From contig JALMQS010000225.1 in NCBI GenBank assembly GCA_024734495.1, positions 11,561,573 to 11,625,572 on the forward strand: a stretch of 64,000 bases of DNA, read 5' to 3'. How positions within the stretch are numbered: position 1 is the first letter of the stretch; every line of letters starts with the position of its first letter. The notes under the pieces were generated by a model that searched no databases, was not told where the DNA came from, and saw only the letters and a program-made list of their open reading frames with translations. Below, piece after piece: positions 12,330-24,291 of the stretch. The stretch is from Forficula auricularia. Its lineage: Eukaryota; Arthropoda; Insecta; Dermaptera; Forficulidae. Made by a program: the position numbers and the translations under genes.

Positions 12330-12760
12330 GAATTGAAGGAGACAATAAAAGACTGTCTTCTGCTGGAAAAATAAATTTTTAATTTAGATAATTAGATCAT
12401 AGAACACGATCTCCTAAAAATTAGTATCTTCGAATAATTAGAAATTTTAAAATCATACAATAATTCACCAGAAAAATTCTTAAATCGGAAAATTGAACTT
12501 TCAGAAAGTCGTATCTTAAAAATTGCCGCGCAAATAAAAACCTCAATACCGCCACCTACAGCCAAAAAATGAAAAAGTATAAATGGTGAAAAATAATTTG
12601 CCCAGACCACGTGTCAATCTCAATTACATACTTTAATTCCTGTGCAATTGTAATAGACTAATGAAGAGGGCAAAGCCCTCCGAAACTATAGTCACTTTAT
12701 AAATAAATTAAAAATTTATTTTTCCAGCATAAAACACACTCTTTTATTGTCTCCTTCAAT
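12330..12760 (+). pseudogene. Penelope-like element 3' fragment with tail, copy 1
   Basis: Plus-strand frame from about 12415 reads LKISIFE, a stop, then LEILKSYNNSP; after a frameshift it continues into ANKNLNTATYSQKMK. This parallels, residue for residue, the GIY-YIG-type C-terminus at 51096-51398. A stop codon replaces Ser in the ESLEI motif, so it is dead. Downstream (12655-12693) is the structured motif CTAATGA, A, GAGGGC-aaa-GCCCTC, C, GAAAC. Inverted tail copies (ggagacaataaaaga near 12343; its complement near 12735) flank the fragment, just as at 50935-51560. Confidence 0.75.
12655..12693 (+). ncRNA. Hammerhead-like hairpin motif (degenerate) in PLE tail
   Basis: CTAATGA (core CTGATGA with one change), one extra A, a 6-bp stem GAGGGC/GCCCTC with loop AAA, an extra C, then GAAAC followed by TATAGTC. 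The GA-to-AA core change would be expected to abolish cleavage if it is a hammerhead relic. Confidence 0.5.
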
Positions 12761-13959
12761 TTATAAAAATTCTACTACTCTTGGCAAAAAGAAACTTTCA
12801 ATTTAATTTAAAAGGATCAAGAAACCTACTTCTTTTATACTTGAACAGTACTTTTGCTTGACTTATGTTAGAGTTTGCTACTAACTTCAACAGAATTCAA
12901 TTAGATTCAGTAAATCTGTGTCAATCTAACATACCATTTTATTTATTTGTATAAATGTAATAATTTTCATCTATTTAGTTTCATGGATTTATATGATTTT
13001 CTTTAAATTACGCATAGATAATAATTTAATATGATTCTTGTAGTATTCATTAAATTTGATCATTTATCAAAGGATGGTTGTAATTTTATACGGTCTAATT
13101 AATTCTGAATAAGACTTGAATGTTTTGCCATGAAGTCAAAATTTAAAGTGATATATTTAGAGGATAAGGAATCCATTATAACAGGATTGCTCATCCAATT
13201 ACTAACTTAATATTATTAATAAATAATGGGAATAGATGCTTTTTGAATGTTCAATGAACTATAGCATTGGATAATTAAAGTTCGATATACGATGCAAATA
13301 GAACGTGAATAAATAAATAATTGAAAAACTCTTGGTTGGATGTTTAATATTTTCATCGACCAGCTGGTATTAATCAAATAATCAAAAATTAATTAATATA
13401 GATTTATTTACCTATATATATTTGTTCAAATAAACTATAACTTCGGAAAAAAATTACATACTGGATTAAAAACTTCAAAATGATTACAAGTATGAAAGTC
13501 ATTTATTACTGCCAGTATATAAGCATTTGAGTTGATTGAGTATCTTTAAAATACATTCTACCGAATGAATAGGTATTGTGCGGATCTAAAGACAAAAATT
13601 CTTCGTCTCATCTTCGGCTAAGTTATTTTTGATGGGATTTTTGTTAATTGAAAAATTATTCGCAGTGGTTGGTTGTTTGAATAAAATTTCTAATCACATT
13701 TTTCAATTTTCTTTAATAAGACATGAATTGGTTTTTTTATTTTAAATTCACCATTATAAATATTATTATTTATTGAGAATTTGACAATTTAATTAATTAA
13801 AGATATTTTTCTCCAAAATAATTTATTAGAATATCAATTTCATTCTTTTAAAAATCCGACTTATTCGAAGGTTCGTACTTCGCTTCTTCAGGATTCAAAA
13901 GGGGTCAACAAAAGGCACTCTGTGTATATTAATATTATTTTAATTGTAATTACAATCAA
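12761..13959. other. AT-rich sequence with a worn tail motif near 13852-13892
   Basis: No gene recognised. On the minus strand near 13852-13892, CTGAAGA, A, then GCGAAG and CTTCG, GAATA resembles the window's recurrent tail hairpin. Confidence 0.4.
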
Positions 13960-14190
13960 GCTTTGTATTATGTGATGCGATGACTCATTCATGTTAGCGA
14001 AGGTAGAACGAGCGAACGATTAAGTGTGCACCATCTTTGGATCACTTGTAATTACTTTGGAATTCATAAATATATTGTGTCATCTATTCTCTTCTGCTTG
14101 CAAACGAAAGTAGGAAGTGGAAGTAGGCATTTTACGCGATTTGAAGGTAGGTCGCCCGCTCGATCGTTGCCACATGGCTAGGTGTGAAGC
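13960..14190. repeat. Dispersed repeat related to 19856-20030
   Basis: Shares, in opposite orientation, the order tctttgga, aattactttggaattcat, tctattctcttct, gtggaagta with 19856-20030. Its own ends (gagcgaacgatt on the left; gcgggc/gctcgatcg on the right) are different. Probably the same MITE family with worn ends. Confidence 0.5.
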
Positions 14191-15349
14191 GTAGGTAGAA
14201 ATATAAAGATAAGTTTTATTTTTCGTTTTATTTTTATTTCGGCTGGATGACAGACCGTACTAGCTGAATTTAAAATTAAAAATAATATTAATATATTTAC
14301 CGATTTTGAGTGAAATCGAAATTACACGTGCATCGTTCGAGTATTTCATGAACTTTTCATATAATGTGCTATTATATGCTCATTAATAGATAATATCACA
14401 AGGCTTAAAAAGGGGCACCTCGATAGATGAGTACTCTTTTATTCATTATAATATATGGCTTAGATTAAAATCATCAAATAATCTAATTTCTATTTTTATA
14501 ATACCTATGTAAAATTAAATTAAATCCAAGTAAAGATTACAATCTAATGAGTTCTTTTATAGATATTAATCATGTTGCATATAGAATAACATTCTGCTAA
14601 TTTTTTATCCTCTTTTAATTACAGTTTATTTTTAATTAAATGAATTCGTTGTTTTGTGTTTTGTTACAGATCTCATTCAAAAGATAATCACTTTTTGAAC
14701 AAGAAAATAATTTCTTTTATTAATGAATATATTTTGATAAATATTACGTAAAATTAAATATTTATGTTGTATTTTAAAACCTAGCACTTATGACAATTCA
14801 TAAAGAAGCTCTGCTTTTTGGAATTAAATTTTTTGAACTACAACTTCAACAATTTAAAAAACAACCGTTTCAAATTAAAATTGAGTTAGGTATGAGTCAC
14901 TTCCGGTTTGGCAGACGAGAGCGATATGAGACTGCCGTTGCTGTTATGATGCGTTTCCGCAAATGTGCTGACAGGTTGCTTCGATCTTTGATCACGTTAG
15001 ATGAAAAATAACTTTTTAAATTTTTACTTTACCATACAGGGTATGGTCAAGTATTGTTACAAAAAAGCTCAATTAAGAGAACATCGAAAAAATTATATTT
15101 TTCGAGATAATAATTGTTTTGTCAAAATGTCTGTTAGTCTGGTTGTCTGGTTGGTTGTCCGTTAGTCTGTGCGTTACCAAATTTTTTTGGACGCGGTAGC
15201 TAGCTCAAAAACTAGTTTGAATATCGAAACCAAATTTCACATGTAGTTTTGGTCCATTGGGATTAAGAGCTGATTAGATTTTGGTGCATATCGACCCAAA
15301 TTTAAGAGAGTGGAGGTGGTTAAAAATTAAAAATATAGGCCATTTGAGC
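14191..15349. other. Stretch with one unassigned small open frame (14790-15011)
   Basis: Mostly AT-rich. The plus-strand open frame at 14790-15011 (73 codons from ATG to TAA) has a more balanced second half, with FRFGRRERYETAVAVMMRFR and KCADRLLRSLITL. I do not recognise it. It could be a small gene, an exon relic or chance; no splice or promoter signal decides. The segment from about 15120 (gtctgttagtctggttgtc) resembles transposon-style low-complexity leader sequence. Confidence 0.35.
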
Positions 15350-15830
15350 AAACTCAACCAAATTTTGTATATATAATCACTGGAACCCCAGAAGTCTAAA
15401 AATGCAAAAGCTAACCTCTCAAAATGGGGGAGGGGTCAAAAATGAAAATCTTGACCATTTACCAAACTCACCCAAATTTTGTATATATAATCAGTGGGCT
15501 CCCAGAAGTATAAAAATGCAAAAACTGACCGTCCAAAATGGGTGGGGCAGGGGAGGTCAAAAAATGAATATCTTGGCCAATTACCAAACTCAACCAAATT
15601 TTGTATACATAATCAATGGACTCCCAGAAATCTAAAAATACAAAAACTAAGCGCTCAAAAATGGTGGGGGGGGGTATAGGGTTAATAAATGAAAATATAG
15701 GCTCTTGTACCAAACTCAACCAAATTTTCTATACATAATCAGTGGGACCCCTGAAGACTGAAAATGGAAAAACTAACCCCCCTCCCCTACATGATTATAA
15801 ATAATTTTATTAAATATGTAAATATAAGTG
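15350..15830 (+). repeat. Degenerate tandem repeat, about 4 units of 114-126 bp
   Basis: The phrase CAAACTCAACCAAATTTT followed by TATA(T/C)ATAATCA recurs at about 15350, 15464, 15586 and 15712. Each copy is followed by a cccagaa-taaaaatgcaaaa-aaaatggg segment. Open frames across it in several frames are periodic shadows of the repeat, not genes. The flanking bases gtcaagtggatggccacatc (15852-15871) reappear at 50439-50455 as the insertion site of a MITE, so the repeat belongs to a dispersed family also seen at 18121 and 49696. Confidence 0.75.
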
Positions 15831-16777
15831 AGGCGCCAGGTTGTATGTTAAAGTCAAGTGGATGGCCACATCAGAACACGTCAGCTTATTTAAATTTCTC
15901 TTCGACCGTGGTTGTTTTCGGCGATGCAACGCACGAGTGCACTTTGAAATATGTCACTGTACTGCTACAACGGTATCGATGAAGCCAACCGTGAGCTTCA
16001 GACCTCTGTTCTGGCAAGAAAAAGCAGGTTCTTTTCTTTAATGATAAAGGTGCAAGAAGGTGCGACCCCAGGATTGACTCTTTCTTCCAAGAAAGAGCTT
16101 CAGGGTCAATCGAATTATTTAATATTGTAGGATACCAGGAAATAGAGGCAGTTTATTCCAGTTTCAAGAAGCTGGAAAATAATCAAATATATTACTCTAA
16201 GACTACAGATATTTATGAAATCTAAGTTAAAGATAGGTCATTGGAGATGTGAATCTGAGTTTTGAAGGACTGACGATTGTATGACAGAGAAAAATGTTTA
16301 GATTCGTGGAAATATCAATTTTTTTCATAAAAACAAAGCAAATCTCTTTTTCATGTAATATAATGTGTATTAGAAATAAAAAGTCCACTGATAGTCATTG
16401 TAATATATTCCCAGAAACCTTGAAACTTTTTTGGGTATTTTAGTTTCATAAAATACAACAAAAGTTTTTCCGTAAATCGTCAATTAATATTTATCTATAT
16501 TTGACTGCTATTTCCATCATTTAATTTATTATTCATAAAAATCCTTGTTGAATTGGTAAACTAGAAGTGTACAATCAAGTCTTCTATCTACAGTAATTTA
16601 TTTATTTATTTATTCTCTTTCTTCCTCTGTATGAGTTTTACCTTCTTCTATAGAGTTGAAGTAGTAAAATATCAAGTTCAAGTATGGAAATCTCTCGTGT
16701 GTTCTCTGTTTGTTTTTCATTTATAATCTATTCGTTTCGAGTGTTTTTCTCATCAGAGGGTGTTTCTTCTTTTCCAG
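15831..16777. other. Intron upstream of the first visible ankyrin exon
   Basis: Contains a small hairpin near 16070-16115 (gattgactctttcttcc against aagaaagagcttcagggtcaatc) and a TTTA microsatellite near 16598-16613. The overlapping open frames at 15764-16041 show no known domain. Pyrimidine-rich sequence precedes the acceptor at 16777. Confidence 0.5.
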
Positions 16778-16879
16778 ACGGATGCTAGCACTGCATTCTT
16801 AAGGGCTGCCCGCGCAGGACAACTCGAGACTGTTCTGGAATTCCTGGACAACGGGATCGACATTAATACAGCCAATGCG
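16778..16879 (+). CDS. Ank2: Ankyrin-2-like gene, internal exon (first visible)
   Basis: A 102-nt, 34-codon exon in phase 0. It opens after a pyrimidine-rich acceptor (tttccag, 16771-16777) and closes before a good donor (gtaagc at 16880). It encodes TDASTAFLRAARAGQLETVL followed by EFLDNGIDINTANA, the first ankyrin repeat of the N-terminal membrane-binding domain of insect/vertebrate ankyrins (helix motif FLRAARAGQLE, then NGIDIN). Ankyrins are adaptors that link membrane proteins to the spectrin cytoskeleton; Ank2 is the neuronal form in flies. The repeat is finished by the next exon at 37155, which begins with [10 protein letters not shown]. An upstream open stretch from a GTG at 16760 is intron read through the acceptor, not a start. 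No initiator exon was found in the window, so it must lie upstream or be unrecognised. Assignment to Ank2 rather than another ankyrin paralogue rests on remembered similarity and is slightly less certain than the family call. Confidence 0.93.
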
Positions 16880-17067
16880 GTAAGCAAGAGAGCCAACGCC
16901 CCGGAATTCGCCCAACCACCTCTGTTTCACTTTCCCTCTCATAGTATCAAAATCTGATTCAAAATTTGCAAATCAATAGCGGAAGATTAGAATAAATCAA
17001 CTGGTGTGTTCACCACACTACTTTCACATTTCCATTTATTTGAAGTCATTGCGACGCTACTAATTTG

Positions 17068-17085
17068 CCCCCCCCCCCCCCCCCC
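17068..17085 (+). repeat. Poly-C run (18 C)
   Basis: Homopolymer run, likely length-variable and a possible assembly weak point. Confidence 0.95.
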
Positions 17086-17229
17086 TCCTTTATTCCTTTG
17101 TCTTTACACTGGATAAATACTGACTGATTTGGAAAAATGAACGATTAGAATGGCTTTTTGAGAAAATCAAAAAAAAAACGAGAATGCTTTCATGTACAAC
17201 GTCACTTCCGAGTTTTCTGATCTCAATTG

Positions 17230-17580
17230 ACTGTGTTTATTGCGCCACGCAGAGGGGCAGCCCTTATGCAAGAAAAGCAGTGTTAGTTACATTTCCTTAT
17301 ACAAAAAACCACAGGCCGTCAAAAATGAATAGCCAGATGCTAGTGGCTTACTATCCGCTCTAGTTAAATGGGCGGTCTCAAACAAATATTTTAATATGTA
17401 CATTAAACATTACACAAGCTTGCTGTACTTCTTCTAGCCTATATCGAGCTTAAGTTTCGAATTTCGTAGCTCTGAGACTTATGGTTGAAAACGCAGAGGG
17501 GATACATACATACATACATACATACATATGCACTGACCAATGGATTGTGTGCTTCGCATTGGATAAAGTAAAAAGAAAGA
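17230..17580. repeat. Unassigned repeat ending in a CATA microsatellite
   Basis: A more GC-balanced block (gccacgcagaggggcagcc, tgagacttatggttgaaaac) leads to seven CATA units (17502-17529). A small hairpin follows (caatggattgtgtg/cttcgcattgg). The layout, with a short microsatellite at the end of a block, suggests a LINE 3' end, but I cannot name the family. Confidence 0.4.
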
Positions 17581-18120
17581 AACAAGCATCAAAAGTTAAC
17601 TTATATTTTTTTTCGCTTCTAAGTACAGTATAATTCCATCAAAAACTGCAATCAAGTATGGTAAAGTAGTAGTATTCGTTTTTACGAAAAAAATAATGAC
17701 CCTTAAAGAGATATTAATTATTTTGTCGACATATTTGTCATTTCATCCCTGATTTACCCGGTGAGCTTGTCCGTGATTTAGCAACTTTTTGGATGCCCCT
17801 TACCTGGCAAATCAATAAAACGAAGTTTCATATTTAATTGCTTTATATTTAAATTAAAAGTTGATTAGATTATTTGAAATTGGAACTCGCTTATTGGCGT
17901 TTACATTTGGGATTTTTAAAAAATAAATAAATAAATAAAAATTGACTTGAAATATTGAAAGTGCTAACAATATTGCTTTTTTCTAAAATATAACTACCAT
18001 GATGCTGAACATTTTTTATCAAAATATTTTCAACCATTTTTGTGATTTATGATTTATTATAAATTACCTACATTTAGAACACTATTTGTTACTGCCTACT
18101 ATAATATGATTTACTTTATG
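17581..18120. other. AT-rich intron sequence, nothing recognised
   Basis: An AATA microsatellite lies near 17923-17940; no other structure seen. Confidence 0.5.
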
Positions 18121-18671
18121 TATATGTTGCAGTAAAAACCCGTTTTTAGTAAGAATGGGTTCTTTAAAACGCGTATCATTGAATACCTATGTTGCAACTA
18201 GAATTTACTGATGTTGGTTGAGTTTATTTAATTTTTTCAATTTCGACTTATCCAGGTCAGTTACTTTCTGTTTCTCCTGAAGATGGGTTAGTCACCCGAA
18301 ATATATATATCGAGATTAAAGATTCTCCAAAAATAAATTCGTTTTATTTTTTTATATCTTAATGTGAAACCTACCAAGTATTTTTATCCAATAATTTTAA
18401 AAAATGTTTCACCAAGTACCAACACCAAATTCCTTAAAAACTATTGGTTAAGTTTGGTCCAGCAAGGTCTAGAATCTTCATTTTTGACCTTCCGCCTCAT
18501 TTTTAAACTAAAATAAATACCCAAAATGAAGGCAAGAATGAAGATTCTAGACCTTTGGACCAAACTCAACCAACATCATTAAATTCTAGTTGCCACAAGG
18601 GTATACGGTGAAACGTGTTTTAACTAGTAAGCACCCGTTTATACTAAAAAACTGGTTTACTTCAACACATA
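18121..18671. mobile_element. Foldback element (GCAGTAAAAACCCG family), copy 1
   Basis: Long imperfect inverted repeat. The left arm has gttgcagtaaaaacccg, aaaacgcgtatcattgaat and ctgatgttggttgagttt. The right arm holds their complements in reverse order (aaactcaaccaacatca, aaacgtgttttaac, acccgtttatactaaaaa). Inside is a plus-strand CTGAAGA, T, GGGT-tagtc-ACCC, GAAAT hairpin (18277-18302). A second copy occupies 49696-50420. Confidence 0.7.
18277..18302 (+). ncRNA. Hammerhead-like hairpin motif (GGGT/ACCC stem)
   Basis: CTGAAGA, extra T, stem GGGT/ACCC around a 5-base loop, GAAAT. It keeps the spacing of the window's other motif copies but differs in stem sequence, which supports conservation of structure. 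Confidence 0.5.
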
Positions 18672-19855
18672 TAAAGATACTTTATTTATATAAATGATAC
18701 AAGATAAACGTTCAAGATTCTTAATATTAAGCAAGTCTAATATGTTATTAATTAAACTCTATTAACAAAACTGCTTTATAATTATTGTTAGGCCCCATGA
18801 AGTCTAAAAATTAAAAGACGAAGTGTTGCTTAAACAGTAAAACATTTATCTGTTCTATTGTCCAATAAATACATATTACTTATCATTAAATCAAATTTTG
18901 AACCATAACATTAAAAAATGTATTATTTATGTTTAAATTTAAAATTACACTTCATCTTCAATTAAAAAAAAAAAAAATTCTGATTATGAAAAAACAATAT
19001 CTGAAACAAAATAGGTGCATTCATTTTTAGAATGGACCGAATTGTTCCCAAGATCAGTAAAAAAACATAAAAAAACTACGAATGAATATCATTTTCAATT
19101 TTAATAAATGAGGTGGGGAGAAGGACTTAATTTTTAAATTTAATTTATTAATTAATAAAAATGGCATTGATAAAACCATTAGGTGATTGTTTTTCTTTAA
19201 TTAATTTTATTGATTTATCTTTGCTGACGAATCTTCTGTTTATAAATTTATTTGTTTCATTTATCATCGCCCTTTCTCTGTTCTTTTGATACATCTTTTC
19301 TGCTAAGCGAAAATATTCAGCTGCTAAATTTTAATTAAGAACCGTACACTTTAATTATTCTTTACATACACAATGATAAAACAAGTTATTGACCGAGTGT
19401 GTTTTCACGTTTGAATAAATTAATTAAAAATTATTAATTCATTAAATGTCACATCGAATAAAAATTTTATATTTTTATGATAATTATTCCCCTAAGTCAA
19501 CATCTTAAGAATGTAATTATGAAAGTACGATTTGGGTCTTTTCTTAAGATATTGAGGTTCTTTTGCGACAATCCACACAAAAAGTTTAGCCTCGTAACCA
19601 CACTATAAATTTTACTTAGAGAAAGTGGTGTAGGTTTTAGGTGAAACATGATATTAATTAATAAGGTAAAGGGTGTGTAGTTTCTCAGTGAATGAATTAA
19701 AATTCAAAGAGGTTTATACAAACTCAATATATTTCGGATTATTAGTCTATCATCAGGAGTTACAGGTTAAAAACTCTACAAATATGAACGCAACTAAAAT
19801 TTTAGGTTATGTTTTTTTAATGTGACTGTCCACTCACACTACGAAATCTCTATAT
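18672..19855. other. AT-rich intron sequence with one tail-like repeat near 19640-19790
   Basis: The block gtgtgtagtttctcagtgaat through atatttcggattattag is repeated in worn form at 26600-26710, and its gtgtaggttttaggtgaaac edge at 33424-33446. It includes CTGATGA (minus strand, near 19750) and CGAAAT, but no stem can be drawn. Otherwise nothing recognised. Confidence 0.45.
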
Positions 19856-20030
19856 GGATACACACGAGGGGTGAACCGCGACCTAAAATTGTGTACAACT
19901 ACTTCCACTTCCACTTTCATTTACAAGTAGAAGACAATAGATTATCTAATGAATTCTAAAGTAATTCCAAATAATTCCAAAGACCGTGTACACCTAATTC
20001 CAATCGTGGATCACCCCTCGGATACACACA
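19856..20030. mobile_element. Small MITE with GAGGGGTGAWCC inverted ends
   Basis: Left end GGATACACACGAGGGGTGAA and right-end complement TGTGTATCCGAGGGGTGATC. About 175 bp, noncoding. The interior is shared with 13960-14190 in opposite orientation. Confidence 0.65.
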
Positions 20031-21094
20031 TACTGGCCGGATCATTTCCAAGCATTTGTGCTTATATCCCCTCCACTAAAAATAATCGCCCAAATAGGTT
20101 TTTTTTATCAAAACTACGTGGTAAATAGTTTCAATTTTTTTTAAGTTACTTCGAATATATTATTCTAACAAATATTAGTTTTTCATCAAGATGGTGAAAG
20201 TCCTTCAATGAAAAAAAATAAAATAATGATCATATCCCCACCCTTTCCCTATCTACCCTATGTAAAAAATGCCATTTTTAATTTCAATTATTTCATGTTT
20301 GGTGTGGTAAATCGTTTTCAAATTTTAACAGTGTGCATTATGCTTTAAATGACTTATATTCCAAGTTTCAAAAATTTCTTGAATTTTTGCATTTGTGAAA
20401 GAACTATCTCAATGTATTCGGATTATAAAATCAGGAAATGTGCAAGTAGAAAGGGAATTTCAGTTTTTAAAAGTCATAGGGAAGTAAGAGTTGACGAACG
20501 AATTTGAATGATTTGTTTAACATCATCTTCCAGGAATGTTCAATATGTACAAATAAAGTATGACGCACAAATGAGGATTTCAGAGATATTATTGATCTTA
20601 CTCATTAGAGTACATTACAAGGCAGTAATAAATAAAGGAAATGCTTCTACTAAAGGATTAAAGAATCACACATACTTTTGGTCTCTTATTAATTTAATAC
20701 CTCGCTTTTTAATTGCATCCAGAGCAGCCAGAGAATATACTAGGAAGCTCATCATCTTCACAAGTATATGAACCGTACTAGACCTGGGGTAAATTTAGTT
20801 CTTAGGGTGATAAGTTGGCTCTGATTCTGAATAGAAAGTCAAGGTTCCTTGAGGTAGATTTAATATTCCATCTCTCTATTTATAAATTCATGACAATTAA
20901 AACAGACGTTACTGAACAAACTTCTGAGCTACGTACTTCTTAAATATGAATTCACAAGTTTTAAATTTTTATTTCATGAATGGCTTTTAATTCATTATTT
21001 TCTTTATTAGTGCCTAATTTTATTAATCTGCTATGCAAGTTTCAAAAATCTTTCAAAAGATTTGCACTACATATATTCATTTTTTTTAATTTTT
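20031..21094. other. Intron sequence, nothing recognised
   Basis: The open frame at 20508-20771 (87 codons) shows no recognisable motif and no splice context. Left edge of the giant palindrome begins at about 21095. Confidence 0.45.
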
Positions 21095-21179
21095 AAGAAC
21101 TTGTCAGACAAAATTTATTTTAACATGAAAGAAACAGAATTTAGAATTAGATTTAGAATATGTTAAATTATAGCCCAGT

Positions 21180-22040
21180 AAATAGAGGGATTTCAGCTTA
21201 TATTAATTGCGGGAAAATATTTTTTTTAGCATCGTTTGGTATGATGTGGGTATGCCAAATCTAAGTTTGCGACCTCGAAAATGTGGGGGGACAACTTTTG
21301 GTGGCCGAAAAACGTCGAAATTTTCCAGTTTTTCCCTTATAACTTGAAAACAGACAAAAGTGATCCGTTGAGCTGTTTTTTGAATCCTCATAAAAAACCG
21401 AACTATAGGGTGGGCCAAGTTTTGAAATTTGAATCGGCTATAAAAAAAAACTAATGAATATTTTTTCAAAATTATAAGTTTATTAGAAAGATTGGACATT
21501 TTCATTTATGTATGAAACACAAAATCATTATTTGATTACCAAAAACAGTGCGCAAAAGATCGATTGCTACGTTGGTTATGTGGCAAGTGGCCCCGTCCTG
21601 TTGAAATCAAATGTCCCCCATGTCATTCTTTTCAATTTTTGGAAACGAAAATTTTGTTTTTCCTTCTTAAATGAAAATGTCCAAAGTCATAATTTAAAAA
21701 AAATATTCATTAGTTTTTTTATAGCCGATTCAAATTCCAAACGTTAAATGGCCCACCCTACCTATACTAGACCAATTTTCTATTTTTACTTTATTTTTTA
21801 TAATCGATGTGAAATTTTGTCCTCTTTAATTTACTATAGGAGGGTTATTTAGAAAGTATGGACCGTTTTCGAGTTATAAGAGAAAAACTGAAAAAGTACG
21901 AAAATTTCGACGTTTTTCGGCCACCAAAAGTTGTCCCCTCACACTTTCGAGGTTTCAAACTTAAATTTGGCATACGCACACTATACGAAAAGATCCTAGA
22001 AAAAAATCTTTTCCTCAATGAAAGTAAGCTGAGCATCTTT
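21180..22040 (-). mobile_element. Tc1/mariner-like element with long inverted ends, dead
   Basis: Inverted ends of roughly 250-300 bp face each other (gcgggaaaatatttttttta, ggccgaaaaacgtcg on the left; their complements at 21905-22035). Between them, minus-strand bases 21510-21597 read FQQDGATCHITNVAIDLLRT, then VFGNQIMI. This is the block around the second catalytic Asp of DDE/DDD (DDE_3-type) transposases, preceded in frame by a stop. The right palindrome arm keeps only the ends (35405-35820) with the coding middle deleted. Confidence 0.75.
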
Positions 22041-22743
22041 TGGATCCTCTTTTTATTGAGCTATTAGTAGTAGGTAGAAAGTGTTTATTGGAGAATTATA
22101 GAATTCGGAAAAAATGAAAAATGGATGGACAAATAGAATATAACCAATTTTTACTTTATTTTATCTATTTTCTTCCAATCTAACTGTCAGCACACTATCT
22201 TCTTTCGAAATTCTGACAATTGGTGAAAATAATGGGGGAAAGATAACTGGGAAGAAATGCGTTGTCCTTATGGGAAAATAGAACTTGTTTCAATGATAGC
22301 TTTGTGCCATTAGATGTCAAAAGGAGTGAATTCGCTATTATAATACATGTAATTATCAATTCTAACTAAGTCGAAGAGATGTCACGCCTATCGTGATGTA
22401 CGATATTACATTTATATTTTTAAGTAAGACAAGAGTTTTTTCTCTGCAGCGATTTTTCATTTCTCATTTCTTAATGGTACTTCAAAAAGGGGAACTGAAA
22501 ATGAGAAGTTAGAACAATAGTTGAAAAGCTTTTACTAAATGATTCTTTCTATTAACGCTCCCCTCCGCCTCCAAAAGTATATCTTATTAGATTAAGCCTT
22601 ATAACTATTATTTTTTGTGGATTTGACTAAATATGAGATTTTCTAACTTATGTATATATATAATATTATATAACTATTTTTTTACTTTTGTTTTTTAATA
22701 CTAAGATGGATTAAAAATCTATAATCTTTTGAAGACTCTGTAG

Positions 22744-24291
22744 CAGTGGCAAGCGGTTCATGGATGCTGTGGATGCCACGCATCCCTAAAATTTCAAACA
22801 TTTAGAGTATTTTAATAAATATCGATTTCAAAATTTCAGAAGGATCTTTAAATTTTAAAATTATTATCAGTTATTTCAAATATTTCTATAAAAAACATAT
22901 TTTTGTTTTGAAAAGTATATTGGTTCTCGAAATGAATAAAATGGTTGCATAGTTTCAAAGGCCAATTAAAATTAATAATTTTCCGAAAAGTGTGCGGATA
23001 GAAGGGTTAAAGTCCTGCCTGATATATCTTCCAGTTCAAGCATGTCAAAGACAAGTTGAGACGAGTTTTAGTCGAATAAAAATTGTCCTCGCTGATGAAC
23101 AATTAAAATAAAAATAATACAAAAAAGGAATAAATAAAGATGATTCGGGAATCTTTGGACTAATCCATTTCTAAAAACTCTCATTATATAAGATCAGAAA
23201 TAACTAAGCGTGCTATAGAGAAGACATTGCTTGCTTATAGCAATGAAATTTAAGATTTTCTTATAGAACATGCTGATTCATTGTGAAAGATTGTCGATTT
23301 CCATCTAAGGGACTGTAGAGTTGAAGTCAAAAAATTTAATATCTTACTCCTACCCCACTCACACAAAGTAGTATGAAGCCATTTGAAGCAATGCCCAAAA
23401 ATTATATTTTTTAAAAAATCTAATGTTAAGTTTTGAAAAATAACGAAAATGATGCTGTATTCGATGAAATTTGCAAAAAAAAATAATCGAAGATTAAAAT
23501 AACATTTCAATAAAAATAATTTTTAAGAAAAAATAAAAACCGACTTCAAAAAATTAAATGCAACAAATAAAATACACTAAAAGGTATAAAATAATTATTA
23601 TCTTATTTAGTTACAACTAAACGACGAAATATTAACATGAAATTACTTTTTGAAGTCGGTACCAAACAAACTATACCTATAAGCGAGCGTACCCGCCAAA
23701 CGTACTAAGTAAGATCCGTCGAGTGCGATTCATAAAAGGTATATGTTTGGCACCAACTTCAAAAAGTAATTTCGTCGTTTAGTTGTAACTAAATAAGATA
23801 ATAATTATTTTATACCTTTTAGTGTAATTTATTTGTTTCGTTGCATTTAATTTTTTGAAGTCGGTTTTTATTTTTTTCTTAAAAATTATTTTTATTTTTC
23901 TCTTTTTAGTGATGTTATTAATAGTGATCATATCATCAGAACTTGACCAAATTAATATGACACCATCCCTAAGACACCCCCTTCCGGATAAAAAAAGAAC
24001 CATCGAAATCGGTTCATAAACAAAGAGGTTAGGTCTAAACAAACCTAATAAAAAAGGTCTAATACCTATGAAAACAAACGAAAAAAAAATGGGACCAATC
24101 GGAAGCTAGACTGGACCCAATGCAAATTTTTTTTTCAAAATCGGTTGACAATTGGCGGAGATATGAGGTAACATAAGCACAAAAAAAATTCAATCGAATA
24201 GAGAACCTCCTCCTTTTTTGAAGTCGGTTAAAAAAATGAACGTAATTTGTTGAACAGCATCTCCTGGTTGAAAATTCATCAACCGCCACTG
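22744..24291. mobile_element. hAT-like element A, copy 1 (hosts element P)
   Basis: Starts CAGTGGCAAGCGGTTCATGG and ends in the complement of CAGTGGCGGTTGATG. Its interior (ctaaaatttcaaacattt, atatcttccagttcaagc) is shared with 34079-34921, 46811-47854 and 57235-58063. Without the nested element P (23512-24233) it is about 830 bp, like the intact copy at 57235. No target duplication is visible at this copy. No transposase recognised; nonautonomous. Confidence 0.8.
23512..24233 (-). mobile_element. Element P, copy 2, inserted in hAT-like A
   Basis: Reverse complement of copy 1, with the terminal palindrome at 23519-23890 and the GGAGGAGG body on its right. Three paralogous empty sites (34130-34146, 46863-46877, 58010-58022) read cattttttgaaatg or close variants, so insertion occurred between the T-run and GAAATG. 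When P is oriented to the plus strand, the loop orientation matches copy 1. Confidence 0.85.

Noticed and set aside
16760..16777. GTG start upstream of the ankyrin exon
   Set aside because: The bases are the polypyrimidine tract and splice acceptor; the reading frame upstream is intron.
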